A stretch of DNA of 13,303 nucleotides from positions 1 to 13,303 of the forward strand of contig CAYVBY010000027.1 in assembly GCA_964449895.1 (NCBI GenBank), in the 5' to 3' direction. Source of the DNA: Intestinibacter sp964449895. GTDB taxonomy: Bacteria; Bacillota; Clostridia; Peptostreptococcales; Peptostreptococcaceae. The number at the start of each line of letters is the position of its first letter. Position 1 is the stretch's first letter. This document shows, one piece after another, positions 5,134-12,226 of this stretch. Made by a program: the position numbers and the translations under genes. The notes under the pieces are model-generated. The model did no database searches, was not told where the DNA came from, and saw only the letters and a program-made list of their open reading frames with translations.

Positions 5134-7428
5134 TTATTTTTTTAATTTACGATTTCTATTGTAGTTTATTAAGCATCCTGCTTTAACTATTTCTTTTTCA
5201 TCGTCAGTCATATCAGCTATATATAAATCTAATTCTTTTATATCATCTGATATTACATAAGCTTTTATATTTTTCATATCACCATCTAGTGCTTTTCTTA
5301 TTCCTGGAACGAAGATATAATCTCCTACTTCAAATTCAGCATCTGCTTCCATTTGGAATGGAACCATACCCCAGTTCATAACATTTGAACGATAACGTTT
5401 AGTTGCATATTCTTTACAGATGTTTGCAAGTCCACCCATAACTCTTTGGCAACTTGCAGCTTGTTCACGAGCAGAACCATCACCTGGTTTTTTAGCGTAA
5501 ATCATACTTCCTATTTCTATATCTTTAACGTCTTCTATTCCGAATTTTTCACTTATTTTAGCATAAACATTAGCAAGATCTTTATCTAATGCAGTTGGGT
5601 CTTCACCTTGCAATCTAGCTTTTTCTACTGCATCAACAGCTTTTGTTTTTCCTACATATTCAGGGTCTCTTCTTGATAACGCGAATTCAGCTAATTTTAA
5701 TGGGTTAGATCTAAATGCTGAAGTTTCCCCTGATGGTATTAATTCGTCTGTAGTTGTTACTTCATCTAATATTTTTGAACAAACTTTTAATAATATATTG
5801 TCTGCTAGAGGACTCATTTCTGGCCAGTCTTTTATATTTGGTCCATATACTAAATCTAATTCATCATCAGATTTTTCAAATCCTTGATATACTCTACTTC
5901 TATATGATGAATCGTCAAATTTGTAACCTGGTATATTTTCTTCATTTACTAAATCAGTTGCTGATGTTAATATACCTCCATTTGCTGCAGTAGCTGCTAT
6001 ACTTCTAGCATCCATTAATGCAACAGATGACATTTGACCATTTCCTGGTTTAGAACCTTCTCTATTAGGGAAGTTTCTTGTTGTATGTCTTATACTTAAT
6101 CCATTGTTTGCTGGAGTATCTCCTGCTCCGAAACATGGTCCACAAAATGCAGTTTTGATAGTTGCTCCAGTAGCCATTAATGTTGATATTGCACCTTTTT
6201 CTAATAAATCCATAAATACTGGTTGAGATGATGGATATACTGCTAATGAGAATTCATCATTTCCACAGTTTTTACCTTTTAATATTTCAGCTGCTTGCAT
6301 TAAACTTGTGTAAGTACCACCTGAACATCCAGCTATTATACCTTGTTGAACTTGTAATTTTCCATCAACTATCTTATCAGTTAAACTAAATTCTATTTCT
6401 GGATTGTCTATTAATTTTTTAGCATCTTCTTCTACTTTAGTAAGTATTTCTTCAAGATTTGCATTTAATTCATCTATTTCATATACGTTACTTGGATGGA
6501 ATGGTAAAGCTATCATTGGTTTTATTTCACTTAAGTCAACATAAACTAATCCATCATAATAAGCAACTTCTTTTGGATTTAATTCTTTGTAATCTTCTAC
6601 TCTATTATGAGCTTCTAAGAATGCTTTTGTATTTTCATCAGTTTTCCATACTGAAGTTAAACATGTAGTTTCAGTAGTCATAACATCTACACCATTTCTG
6701 TAATCAGTGTCCATTGATGCAACCCCTGGTCCTACGAATTCCATTACTTTATTTTTAACGTATCCGTTTTTGAATACTTTTCCTATTATAGCAAGTGCTA
6801 TATCTTGTGGTCCAACTCCTGGGTGTGGTTTACCTTCTAGATAAATAGCAACAACACCTGGATAATTGATATCATAAGTGTCTTCTAGTAATTGTTTTAC
6901 TAGTTCTCCACCACCTTCTCCAACTGCCATTGTTCCAAGAGCTCCGTATCTAGTGTGACTGTCTGAACCTAATATCATTTTTCCACATCCAGCCATCATT
7001 TCTCTCATATATTGATGTATAACTGCTATATGTGCTGGAACATAAATTCCGCCATATTTTTTAGCTGCAGATAAACCAAACATATGGTCATCTTCATTTA
7101 TTGTGCCACCTACTGCACATAATGAGTTATGACAATTTGTTAGAACATAAGGTATTGGGAATTTTTTCATCCCTGATGCCTTTGCAGTTTGAATTATACC
7201 AACATATGTAATATCATGAGATGCCATAGCATCGAATTTTATTTTTAATTTATCCATATCAGAAGAAGTGTTATGCGCTTCTAATATTGAATATGCTATT
7301 GTTCCTTTTTTAGCTTCTTCTTTATTAGCTTTTTTCCCAGTTAATTTTTCAACTTTGTCGCTTTCTGATTCTTTTACTATTGCGTCACCATTTACTAGAT
7401 AGACACCTTCATCATATAATTTAATCAT
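5134..7428 (-). CDS. Aconitase-superfamily hydratase (YbhJ/AcnB-annotated type)
   Basis: This 764-residue protein of the aconitase superfamily would isomerise or hydrate a citrate-like tricarboxylic acid using a [4Fe-4S] cluster. The three expected cluster ligands are present: Cys368 in GCSGGT, and Cys429 and Cys432 in FCGPCFGAGDT. Other superfamily motifs include SDSHTRYGALG (155-165), HTTRNFPNREG (448-458) and PGDGSAREQAA (648-658) in the swivel domain, followed by NWGMVPF. Length and the N-terminal MIKLYDEGVYLVNG match the stand-alone hydratase group containing E. coli YbhJ, often annotated aconitate hydratase in Clostridia. No citrate synthase or isocitrate dehydrogenase gene is nearby, so the substrate is uncertain. 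The ribosome binding site is modest (AGG with GGGAAG further upstream). A LysR gene lies upstream in the same direction across a 185-bp gap with its own terminator. Confidence 0.9.
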   Translation of the reverse strand: MIKLYDEGVYLVNGDAIVKESESDKVEKLTGKKANKEEAKKGTIAYSILEAHNTSSDMDKLKIKFDAMASHDITYVGIIQTAKASGMKKFPIPYVLTNCHNSLCAVGGTINEDDHMFGLSAAKKYGGIYVPAHIAVIHQYMREMMAGCGKMILGSDSHTRYGALGTMAVGEGGGELVKQLLEDTYDINYPGVVAIYLEGKPHPGVGPQDIALAIIGKVFKNGYVKNKVMEFVGPGVASMDTDYRNGVDVMTTETTCLTSVWKTDENTKAFLEAHNRVEDYKELNPKEVAYYDGLVYVDLSEIKPMIALPFHPSNVYEIDELNANLEEILTKVEEDAKKLIDNPEIEFSLTDKIVDGKLQVQQGIIAGCSGGTYTSLMQAAEILKGKNCGNDEFSLAVYPSSQPVFMDLLEKGAISTLMATGATIKTAFCGPCFGAGDTPANNGLSIRHTTRNFPNREGSKPGNGQMSSVALMDARSIAATAANGGILTSATDLVNEENIPGYKFDDSSYRSRVYQGFEKSDDELDLVYGPNIKDWPEMSPLADNILLKVCSKILDEVTTTDELIPSGETSAFRSNPLKLAEFALSRRDPEYVGKTKAVDAVEKARLQGEDPTALDKDLANVYAKISEKFGIEDVKDIEIGSMIYAKKPGDGSAREQAASCQRVMGGLANICKEYATKRYRSNVMNWGMVPFQMEADAEFEVGDYIFVPGIRKALDGDMKNIKAYVISDDIKELDLYIADMTDDEKEIVKAGCLINYNRNRKLKK

Positions 7429-7490
7429 TTTCCTATCTTCCCTTCGACTTTATATTAATTATTTTATTTATATCTTTAAATATCTTTATA

Positions 7491-7511
7491 CATAAAAGAT
7501 ACTTCGTTATG
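7491..7511. promoter_or_regulatory. Candidate LysR-type operator upstream of the hydratase
   Basis: CATAA (7491-7495) and TTATG (7507-7511) form an inverted repeat separated by 11 bases, 63-83 bp before the hydratase start codon. ATAA/TTAT dyads are the recognition signal of the LysR-family regulator CcpC at Bacillus aconitase promoters, though with a 7-base spacer there. The match is suggestive only. No convincing sigma-A hexamer pair was found in this gap. Confidence 0.3.
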
Positions 7512-7522
7512 CCTTTAAAGTC

Positions 7523-7577
7523 TAATATTGTTTTTTTATAGATGTTATTCAAAAAAGTTATAATATTGTTTTTTTAT
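7523..7577. repeat. 17-bp direct repeat in the lysR-hydratase gap
   Basis: TAATATTGTTTTTTTAT occurs exactly at 7523-7539 and 7561-7577 with a 38-bp period. Both copies lie downstream of the lysR terminator and upstream of the hydratase, about 95-150 bp from its start codon. It is a candidate regulator binding pair, or T-run slippage and duplication. Confidence 0.45.
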
Positions 7578-7586
7578 TTTTAAAAG

Positions 7587-7628
7587 CAAATAAGGAAGTA
7601 ATTCAATTTAAAATTACTCCCTTATTTG
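7587..7628 (-). terminator. Terminator of the lysR gene, overlapping its stop codon
   Basis: Two 17-base arms (7587-7603 and 7612-7628) pair with a single G-U in the leftward transcript around an 8-base loop, followed by CTTTT. The upstream arm contains the last codons and the TAA stop (7614-7616) of the LysR gene, so the hairpin begins inside the coding region. Confidence 0.65.
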
Positions 7629-8495
7629 TATATTATCTTCAACAAATTTCACAAAATCTTTTGTAATTATATTCATCTGCTTTTTTTTAGGATATACTAA
7701 CCATGTATTTCTTATTATATGATTTCCCTCATCATCAAATAACGGTGTTAAACATACATTATATACTTTTTCAAATCCTTCCGGTAAAAAACAGCAAGCA
7801 TAACCTAATCCCTTATCAACTAATTGCCATGCAAATTCTATATATCCAGCAAACATACCTACAGGTGGATTATCTCCATATGTTTTTCTCCACCATTTAT
7901 CTAAAATTTCTTTGCTTTTATCATTTGTCTTGTAATCAATGCGTTGCATCTGCGGTAACTTTTCTAATTCAATAGGCTCTTTTGATACTATATATGCTTT
8001 ATTTTGTTTAACTAAAATTTTATTTACATCACCCTCAAAATCACCACATATAAAACCAAGTTCAATATGATTTTTAAGCACCATTTTAAATAAATTATTG
8101 CTTTGATCATTTATAATTTCAAATTTTACATTTTTATTTTTCTTTGAATATTCAAATAAAACATCAGTAAGCTCAAATTTGCTGTATGTGTAAGGTGAAC
8201 CTACCTTAATCGTTCCTTCCAATTCAGTTTTATATGAACTCAATCCTTCTTTTACATCTTTTATGAACTCCATGTATTCCTTAGCTCTTTTAGCTAAGTA
8301 TTCTCCTTCTGGAGTAAATTTCACACCTTTTGAAGTCCGATTTATTATCTTAACTCCAAATTCTTTCTCTACATTTTTAACCCTTTTTGTAAGAGATGGC
8401 TGACTTATATATAACATGTCTGCTACTTTAGTCATATTCGGTGTTTCATATAACTTATATAGTACTTCCCAATCTGTATCTTTTATAATCTCCAC
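7614..8495 (-). CDS. LysR-family transcriptional regulator
   Basis: This 293-residue LysR-type regulator has an N-terminal winged helix-turn-helix at about 8-66 (NMTKVADMLYISQPSLTKRV, then LxxEKEFGVKIINR) and a periplasmic-binding-protein-like effector domain from about 92 to the end (GTIKVGSP onward). C-terminal elements such as DKWWRKTYGDNPP, VDKGLGYA and RNTWLVY resemble the CcpC-type group that controls citrate-cycle genes in Bacilli; this is a recalled resemblance, not an alignment. The reading frame begins at GTG (8493-8495); the helix-turn-helix begins where expected, so this start is favoured. Its ribosome binding site is poor, AAAAGGG abutting the GTG. The hydratase gene lies downstream in the same direction and is the natural candidate target. 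A LysR-box-like dyad lies upstream of its own start. Confidence 0.9.
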   Translation of the reverse strand: MEIIKDTDWEVLYKLYETPNMTKVADMLYISQPSLTKRVKNVEKEFGVKIINRTSKGVKFTPEGEYLAKRAKEYMEFIKDVKEGLSSYKTELEGTIKVGSPYTYSKFELTDVLFEYSKKNKNVKFEIINDQSNNLFKMVLKNHIELGFICGDFEGDVNKILVKQNKAYIVSKEPIELEKLPQMQRIDYKTNDKSKEILDKWWRKTYGDNPPVGMFAGYIEFAWQLVDKGLGYACCFLPEGFEKVYNVCLTPLFDDEGNHIIRNTWLVYPKKKQMNIITKDFVKFVEDNIQIRE

Positions 8496-8538
8496 CCCTT
8501 TTCACAAATCTATACTACATTTTATTTTATCAAAGTAA

Positions 8539-8553
8539 ATTGTAACATACAAT
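8539..8553. promoter_or_regulatory. LysR-box-like dyad upstream of lysR
   Basis: ATTGTA-ACA-TACAAT is a perfect 6-3-6 inverted repeat that also satisfies the T-N11-A LysR consensus (T8540 to A8552). It lies 44-58 bp upstream of the GTG start, where autoregulatory sites of LysR genes normally sit. No confident -35/-10 pair was identified beside it. Confidence 0.4.
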
Positions 8554-8595
8554 ATTTTAAGACTTATCCTTGCAAGCAATAAAACTTCATTTAAA

Positions 8596-8629
8596 AAAGG
8601 TATAAATATCCGATGAAATTTATACCTTT
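8596..8629 (-). terminator. Intrinsic terminator of the DUF5684-like gene
   Basis: A perfect 12-bp stem, AAAGGTATAAAT (8596-8607) and ATTTATACCTTT (8618-8629), has a 10-base loop. The leftward transcript then reads six U. It lies 11 bp after the stop of the small membrane protein gene. Confidence 0.85.
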
Positions 8630-8639
8630 ATTTTTTATC

Positions 8640-8987
8640 TTAGTATAATGTTTTTTGATTTAATGATTTATTTGGTCCTATATATTCTGCATCACTAAAT
8701 GCTAATAATGGATAGAATACTATTCCTAAAAGTAATAATCCTAGGAAATATCCTATTCCTTTTCCAAATACTTTTGCTAATTTATACATTGTTATAATAG
8801 CAACTATTGCATTTACTACAGGTATTATAAATGCTAAAAATATCCATCCATTTCCCCAAGTTATCTTACAAAGACAATAAGTGTTATATAAAGGTATTAT
8901 TGATTTCCAACCTTTAACATTTGCTTTTTCAAATATTACCCACATACACGCTATTAAAAATAATGTTACTAATATTGATATTATCAT
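8640..8987 (-). CDS. Small membrane protein, DUF5684-like
   Basis: The 115-residue protein has about three hydrophobic segments (roughly 2-19, 48-70 and 78-98). The pattern KANVKGWKSIIPLYNTY, then KLAKVFGKGIGYFLGLLLLG, then FYPLLAFSDAEYIGP matches the small DUF5684 membrane family, which has no established function. There is no cleavable signal peptide; the N-terminal hydrophobic stretch looks like a membrane anchor. The start is supported by GGGAGG seven bases before the ATG. It is monocistronic, with its own promoter at 9021-9050 and terminator at 8596-8629, so it is probably unrelated in function to the LysR gene downstream or nrdG upstream. DUF5684 is recalled from motif order, not from a search. 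Confidence 0.8.
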   Translation of the reverse strand: MIISILVTLFLIACMWVIFEKANVKGWKSIIPLYNTYCLCKITWGNGWIFLAFIIPVVNAIVAIITMYKLAKVFGKGIGYFLGLLLLGIVFYPLLAFSDAEYIGPNKSLNQKTLY

Positions 8988-9020
8988 AAAATATCCTCCC
9001 TCTTTTATCTATATATTTGT

Positions 9021-9050
9021 ATTATATTACACAATTTTTCTTTTAGTCAA
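9021..9050 (-). promoter_or_regulatory. Promoter of the DUF5684-like gene
   Basis: On the minus strand there is a -35 TTGACT (9045-9050), an 18-bp spacer and a perfect -10 TATAAT (9021-9026). It lies 34 bp before the start codon, giving a short leader. This is one of the best sigma-A matches in the window. Confidence 0.75.
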
Positions 9051-9081
9051 TTTTTTGACAATAATCTAAGTTTTTCACAAA

Positions 9082-9122
9082 AAAATGCTAACCAATATTA
9101 TCAATATATCAGTTAGCATTTT
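9082..9122 (-). terminator. Terminator of the nrdD-nrdG operon
   Basis: An outer 11-bp stem, AAAATGCTAAC (9082-9092) and GTTAGCATTTT (9112-9122), encloses an inner ATATT/AATAT hairpin. In the leftward transcript it is followed by a U-run. It begins 5 bp after the nrdG stop. Confidence 0.88.
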
Positions 9123-9126
9123 ACTA

Positions 9127-9636
9127 TTAAATCTTATTAACTTCAAATAAAACTATTTTTTTTTCATCTAAACTCTTTTTTACATCTATAACTCTTTGAT
9201 TCGAAGATCCTCTCATCGCAAGAGATAAATTTCTATTTTCTTGTTGAAATGGTCCATCAACTAAAACATCTAAATATTTTAGAACTTCCTTTTGTCTTTC
9301 TGTAAAATCCTCTACAATATAACCCGTCCACATGTAGATTTTTTTATTTGGGAATTTTTCTTTAAATTTTTCACATACTTTTATTACTCCATCCACATTT
9401 TCAGGACATAATGGTTCGCCTCCCAGAATGGATAAATCTCTTTGTACGTTGTTTTTGTTAATATTTTTTAGTATATAATCTAAATCTTCATCTTTGAACT
9501 CTTTACCACTTTCAAAGTCCCATGTTTCTCCGTTAAAACAACCCTTACAATGATGTGGACATCCTTGAGTCCAAAGTGACATAGTTATACCTAAACCATT
9601 TGCGATATCATTATCTTTTATCTTTGAAAATTTCAT
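9127..9636 (-). CDS. nrdG: Anaerobic ribonucleotide reductase activating protein (radical SAM)
   Basis: NrdG is a cytoplasmic radical SAM enzyme that uses a [4Fe-4S] cluster and S-adenosylmethionine to generate the glycyl radical on NrdD. The cluster motif CPHHCKGC has the NrdG-type Cx3Cx2C spacing (Cys26, Cys30 and Cys33 from the chosen start), with GGEP at 72-75 as the SAM-binding motif. The reading frame stays open to a GTG at 9645, but GGAG plus TGG 8 bases before the ATG at 9636 makes 9636 (169 residues) the better start. It follows nrdD by 15 bases and shares its transcript, ending at the hairpin at 9082-9122. Length is normal for the family and no key residue is missing. Confidence 0.95.
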   Translation of the reverse strand: MKFSKIKDNDIANGLGITMSLWTQGCPHHCKGCFNGETWDFESGKEFKDEDLDYILKNINKNNVQRDLSILGGEPLCPENVDGVIKVCEKFKEKFPNKKIYMWTGYIVEDFTERQKEVLKYLDVLVDGPFQQENRNLSLAMRGSSNQRVIDVKKSLDEKKIVLFEVNKI

Positions 9637-9651
9637 TAAAACCACTCCATT

Positions 9652-11793
9652 TTATAAGTGTAATACTCTTTGACTTATTTCTTGAGTACGACCTTTGCCC
9701 CACATATTAGAACCTATATATCCACAAGTTCTTCTCATAACTTGCATCTCATTTTTATCTTTATTTCCACAGTTTGGACAGTACCATTCCATATCATCAT
9801 CTAATTTAATTTCTCCAGTATATCCACATTTGAAACAAACATCTGGTTTTGTATTTATTTCAGCATATTGGATATTATGATAGATGTAGTTTATTATTTG
9901 TTCAACAGCAGGTAAATTTTTACTCATATCTGGAACTTCTACATAACTTATACATCCACCTAAACTTATGTCATGGAATTGACTTTCAAATTTTAATTTT
10001 TCGAAGGCATCAATTTCTTCTGCCACATGTACATGATAAGAATTTGTATAATACATTCTGTCAGTTACATTTTTTATTTCTCCAAATTTTTGTTTATCTA
10101 TTCTACAGAATCTTGAAGTTAAACTTTCTCCTGGAGTTCCATATAATCCAAATCCTAATCCTGTTTCTTTTTTCCAAGCATCACACGCATCTTTTAGATG
10201 ATTCATTACCTCAAGTGCAAATTTTTCACCTTCTACAGTAGTATGAGATACACCAAGCATTGCTTGAGTCATTTCATAGATTCCTACATACCCTAGAGAT
10301 AAAGTTGAATATCCATTTTTTAATAATGGATCTATTTTTTCACCTTTACCAAGTCTAGCAATTCCACCATGTTGCCAGTGAATTGGAGATATATCTGAAG
10401 GAGTTCCCAATAATAAATTATGTCTTACCATTAGAGCTTCTCTACATAAATCTAATCTTTCATCTAATATTTCCCAAAATCTAGTCATATTTTTTTCTGC
10501 AGCTAATGCTACCTGCACTAAATTAAGACTAACTACACCTTGATTAAATCTACCATACCACTTATATTTACCATTTTCATCTTTCCAGTTACTTAAGTGA
10601 GATCTACATCCCATTGGTGGGAATGTTTCCCCATCATAATTTTTTCTCATTATTTTAGCACTTTGATAATCTGGTACTAATCTTTTTGTATTACATTTAG
10701 CAGCTAATTTAGTTATATAATCGTATTTTCCACCTTCTAGACAATTATGTTCATCTAGTAAATAAACAAGCTTAGGAAATTCTTCTCCTATTTCTTGTCC
10801 TTTATAATTTTTCATACCTTCTAATCTTTGGCGTATCATTTCTTCACAAATTAGTGCTTCCTCTTTTTCGTATTCGCTATTTTCTTCAATTTCTAAATAT
10901 ATTGTAGAAAATGGTGATTGTCCATTACTTGTATGTAATGTTGATAATTGATATCTAATAGTTTGAATACCAGATTTTAATTCCTCTAACATTCTATCTT
11001 CTGCCAATTCATGTGCCATTTCTTGATTATATTTTTGCATATATTTATTTAGATACTTATTATATGAAACTCTTAAAAATGGTGCTATATGTTTTATAGT
11101 AATTGAGTTTCCTCCATATTGTCCACTTGCTATTTGAGCTATTATTTGAGTAGTTACAGTACATGCAGTAGAAAATGATTTTGGAGACTCTACTAATTTA
11201 TTATTTATAACTGTACCGTTATTTAACATATCTTCTAAATTTATTAACATACAATTATGTATTGGTTGTATTGCATAATCCATATCATGATAATGAATCG
11301 CACCCTCATCATGAGCTTGGACTATATGAGCAGGTATTAATTTTCTTCTAGCTATATCTTTAGATACTTCTCCTGCCATCAAATCTCTTTGTGTAGATGC
11401 TAAACATCCATTTTTGTTAGAATTTTCATTTAAAACATCTTCATTACTCTTATCTAAAAGTCCTAATATACTACTATCTGTAGTATTTACTTCTCTCTTA
11501 AAAGATTGTACTGCTCTATATCCTTCGTATGCCTTTGCAGTTAATTCTTGCTTATGATCAATTAGCTCTTTATATACTAACTCCTCTACTTTATAAACAG
11601 TTGGAGCAGATGAATCTTCTAAATTTTCATCTATATACATTTGTTCTATTTCATTTGCTATATTTTCTGCTATTTCTTCTTCTAAAATACCACTTCCGTA
11701 TTTCATAGCTTTTATTATAGCATTTTTTATTTTTAATTTATCAAATTCAGCTTTACTTCCATCTCTTTTTATTATATTTAAATTTACTGCCAT
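9652..11793 (-). CDS. nrdD: Anaerobic (class III) ribonucleoside-triphosphate reductase
   Basis: NrdD reduces ribonucleoside triphosphates to dNTPs under anaerobiosis, classically with formate as reductant. The 713-residue protein has an N-terminal ATP-cone (about 4-95, IIKRDGSKAEFDKLKIKNAI), the allosteric activity site; a 10-stranded barrel with candidate catalytic cysteines Cys130 and Cys396 (MGCRSHL); a zinc site from Cys653, Cys656, Cys672 and Cys675; and the glycyl radical loop RRTCGYIGS with Gly691. The start is supported by AAAGGAG 6 bases upstream of the ATG. It is first gene of nrdD-nrdG. The promoter at 11969-11997 is overlaid by two NrdR boxes, implying repression when dATP is plentiful, and leaves a leader of about 170 bases. 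Nothing is truncated. Confidence 0.97.
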   Translation of the reverse strand: MAVNLNIIKRDGSKAEFDKLKIKNAIIKAMKYGSGILEEEIAENIANEIEQMYIDENLEDSSAPTVYKVEELVYKELIDHKQELTAKAYEGYRAVQSFKREVNTTDSSILGLLDKSNEDVLNENSNKNGCLASTQRDLMAGEVSKDIARRKLIPAHIVQAHDEGAIHYHDMDYAIQPIHNCMLINLEDMLNNGTVINNKLVESPKSFSTACTVTTQIIAQIASGQYGGNSITIKHIAPFLRVSYNKYLNKYMQKYNQEMAHELAEDRMLEELKSGIQTIRYQLSTLHTSNGQSPFSTIYLEIEENSEYEKEEALICEEMIRQRLEGMKNYKGQEIGEEFPKLVYLLDEHNCLEGGKYDYITKLAAKCNTKRLVPDYQSAKIMRKNYDGETFPPMGCRSHLSNWKDENGKYKWYGRFNQGVVSLNLVQVALAAEKNMTRFWEILDERLDLCREALMVRHNLLLGTPSDISPIHWQHGGIARLGKGEKIDPLLKNGYSTLSLGYVGIYEMTQAMLGVSHTTVEGEKFALEVMNHLKDACDAWKKETGLGFGLYGTPGESLTSRFCRIDKQKFGEIKNVTDRMYYTNSYHVHVAEEIDAFEKLKFESQFHDISLGGCISYVEVPDMSKNLPAVEQIINYIYHNIQYAEINTKPDVCFKCGYTGEIKLDDDMEWYCPNCGNKDKNEMQVMRRTCGYIGSNMWGKGRTQEISQRVLHL

Positions 11794-11942
11794 AGCTATC
11801 TCCTTTATTCCTTCTATAATTTTAATAATTTATTTTAACATTTTCCCTATTTTATAAACTCCTACATTATCAATACTACTTTTTTAGCTATATAAATCTA
11901 TAAAGTAAAGATTATTTTTAATTATGTATACTCAATAAATTA

Positions 11943-11958
11943 TCACAATATATAGTAC
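11943..11958. promoter_or_regulatory. NrdR box 1
   Basis: TCACAATATATAGTAC closely follows the NrdR consensus ACACAATATATTGTGT. It lies around the expected transcription start (about 11962) and just downstream. It is 31 bp, three helical turns, from the second box, the spacing typical of paired NrdR sites. Confidence 0.85.
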
Positions 11959-11968
11959 TGACTGATTT

Positions 11969-11997
11969 ATTTTACACTATATATTGTACCTAATCAA
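11969..11997 (-). promoter_or_regulatory. Promoter of nrdD-nrdG
   Basis: On the minus strand there is a -35 TTGATT (11992-11997), a 17-bp spacer and a -10 TAAAAT (11969-11974). NrdR box 2 fills the spacer, so repressor and RNA polymerase cannot easily bind together. Between here and nrdD (11794-11942) I see no second gene or recognisable riboswitch. Confidence 0.72.
11974..11989. promoter_or_regulatory. NrdR box 2
   Basis: ACACTATATATTGTAC matches the NrdR consensus very well and lies between the -35 and -10 of the nrdD promoter. With box 1 it makes a canonical tandem NrdR operator. NrdR is an ATP-cone/zinc-ribbon repressor; its gene is not in this window. Confidence 0.88.
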
Positions 11998-12063
11998 GCG
12001 AAAATAACTTTATAAATTTTCCAAAAAAATATATTTTTCTTATTAAGTTTTGTATTTCAAGAA

Positions 12064-12084
12064 CTTTAAGAGTTAAAGCTTTAA
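12064..12084. promoter_or_regulatory. Overlapping palindromes in the nrdD-aldolase divergent gap
   Basis: CTTTAA-GAG-TTAAAG (12064-12078) is a perfect dyad, and its right arm also forms the perfect 12-bp palindrome TTAAAGCTTTAA (12073-12084). The composite lies 67 bp upstream of the nrdD -35 and 143 bp before the aldolase start. It could be an operator for the aldolase gene. Otherwise 11998-12226 shows only AT-rich DNA with a TATAAT at 12187-12192. Confidence 0.3.
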
Positions 12085-12226
12085 TAAATAAATCAAATTG
12101 GAAATTATTACAAATTTTATATGTAATTTCACAACAAATATATTTTATTTTTTCAATTAGATAAATATTAAAATCTTTTTCTATATTATAATTTACTTAT
12201 AAATATAATTTATGGAGGAATTTTTG

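Noticed and set aside
9849..10241. 130-codon plus-strand open frame inside nrdD
   Set aside because: Antisense to conserved nrdD coding sequence, with no ribosome site and a composition typical of a shadow frame.
11794..11942. Possible riboswitch in the nrdD leader
   Set aside because: No conserved cobalamin, purine, SAM or other riboswitch core was recognised, and no expression-platform hairpin is visible.
12095..12130. Imperfect inverted repeat GAAATTATTACA ... TGTAATTTC upstream of the aldolase
   Set aside because: Pairing needs a 3-base bulge and is AT-rich; not distinguishable from background.
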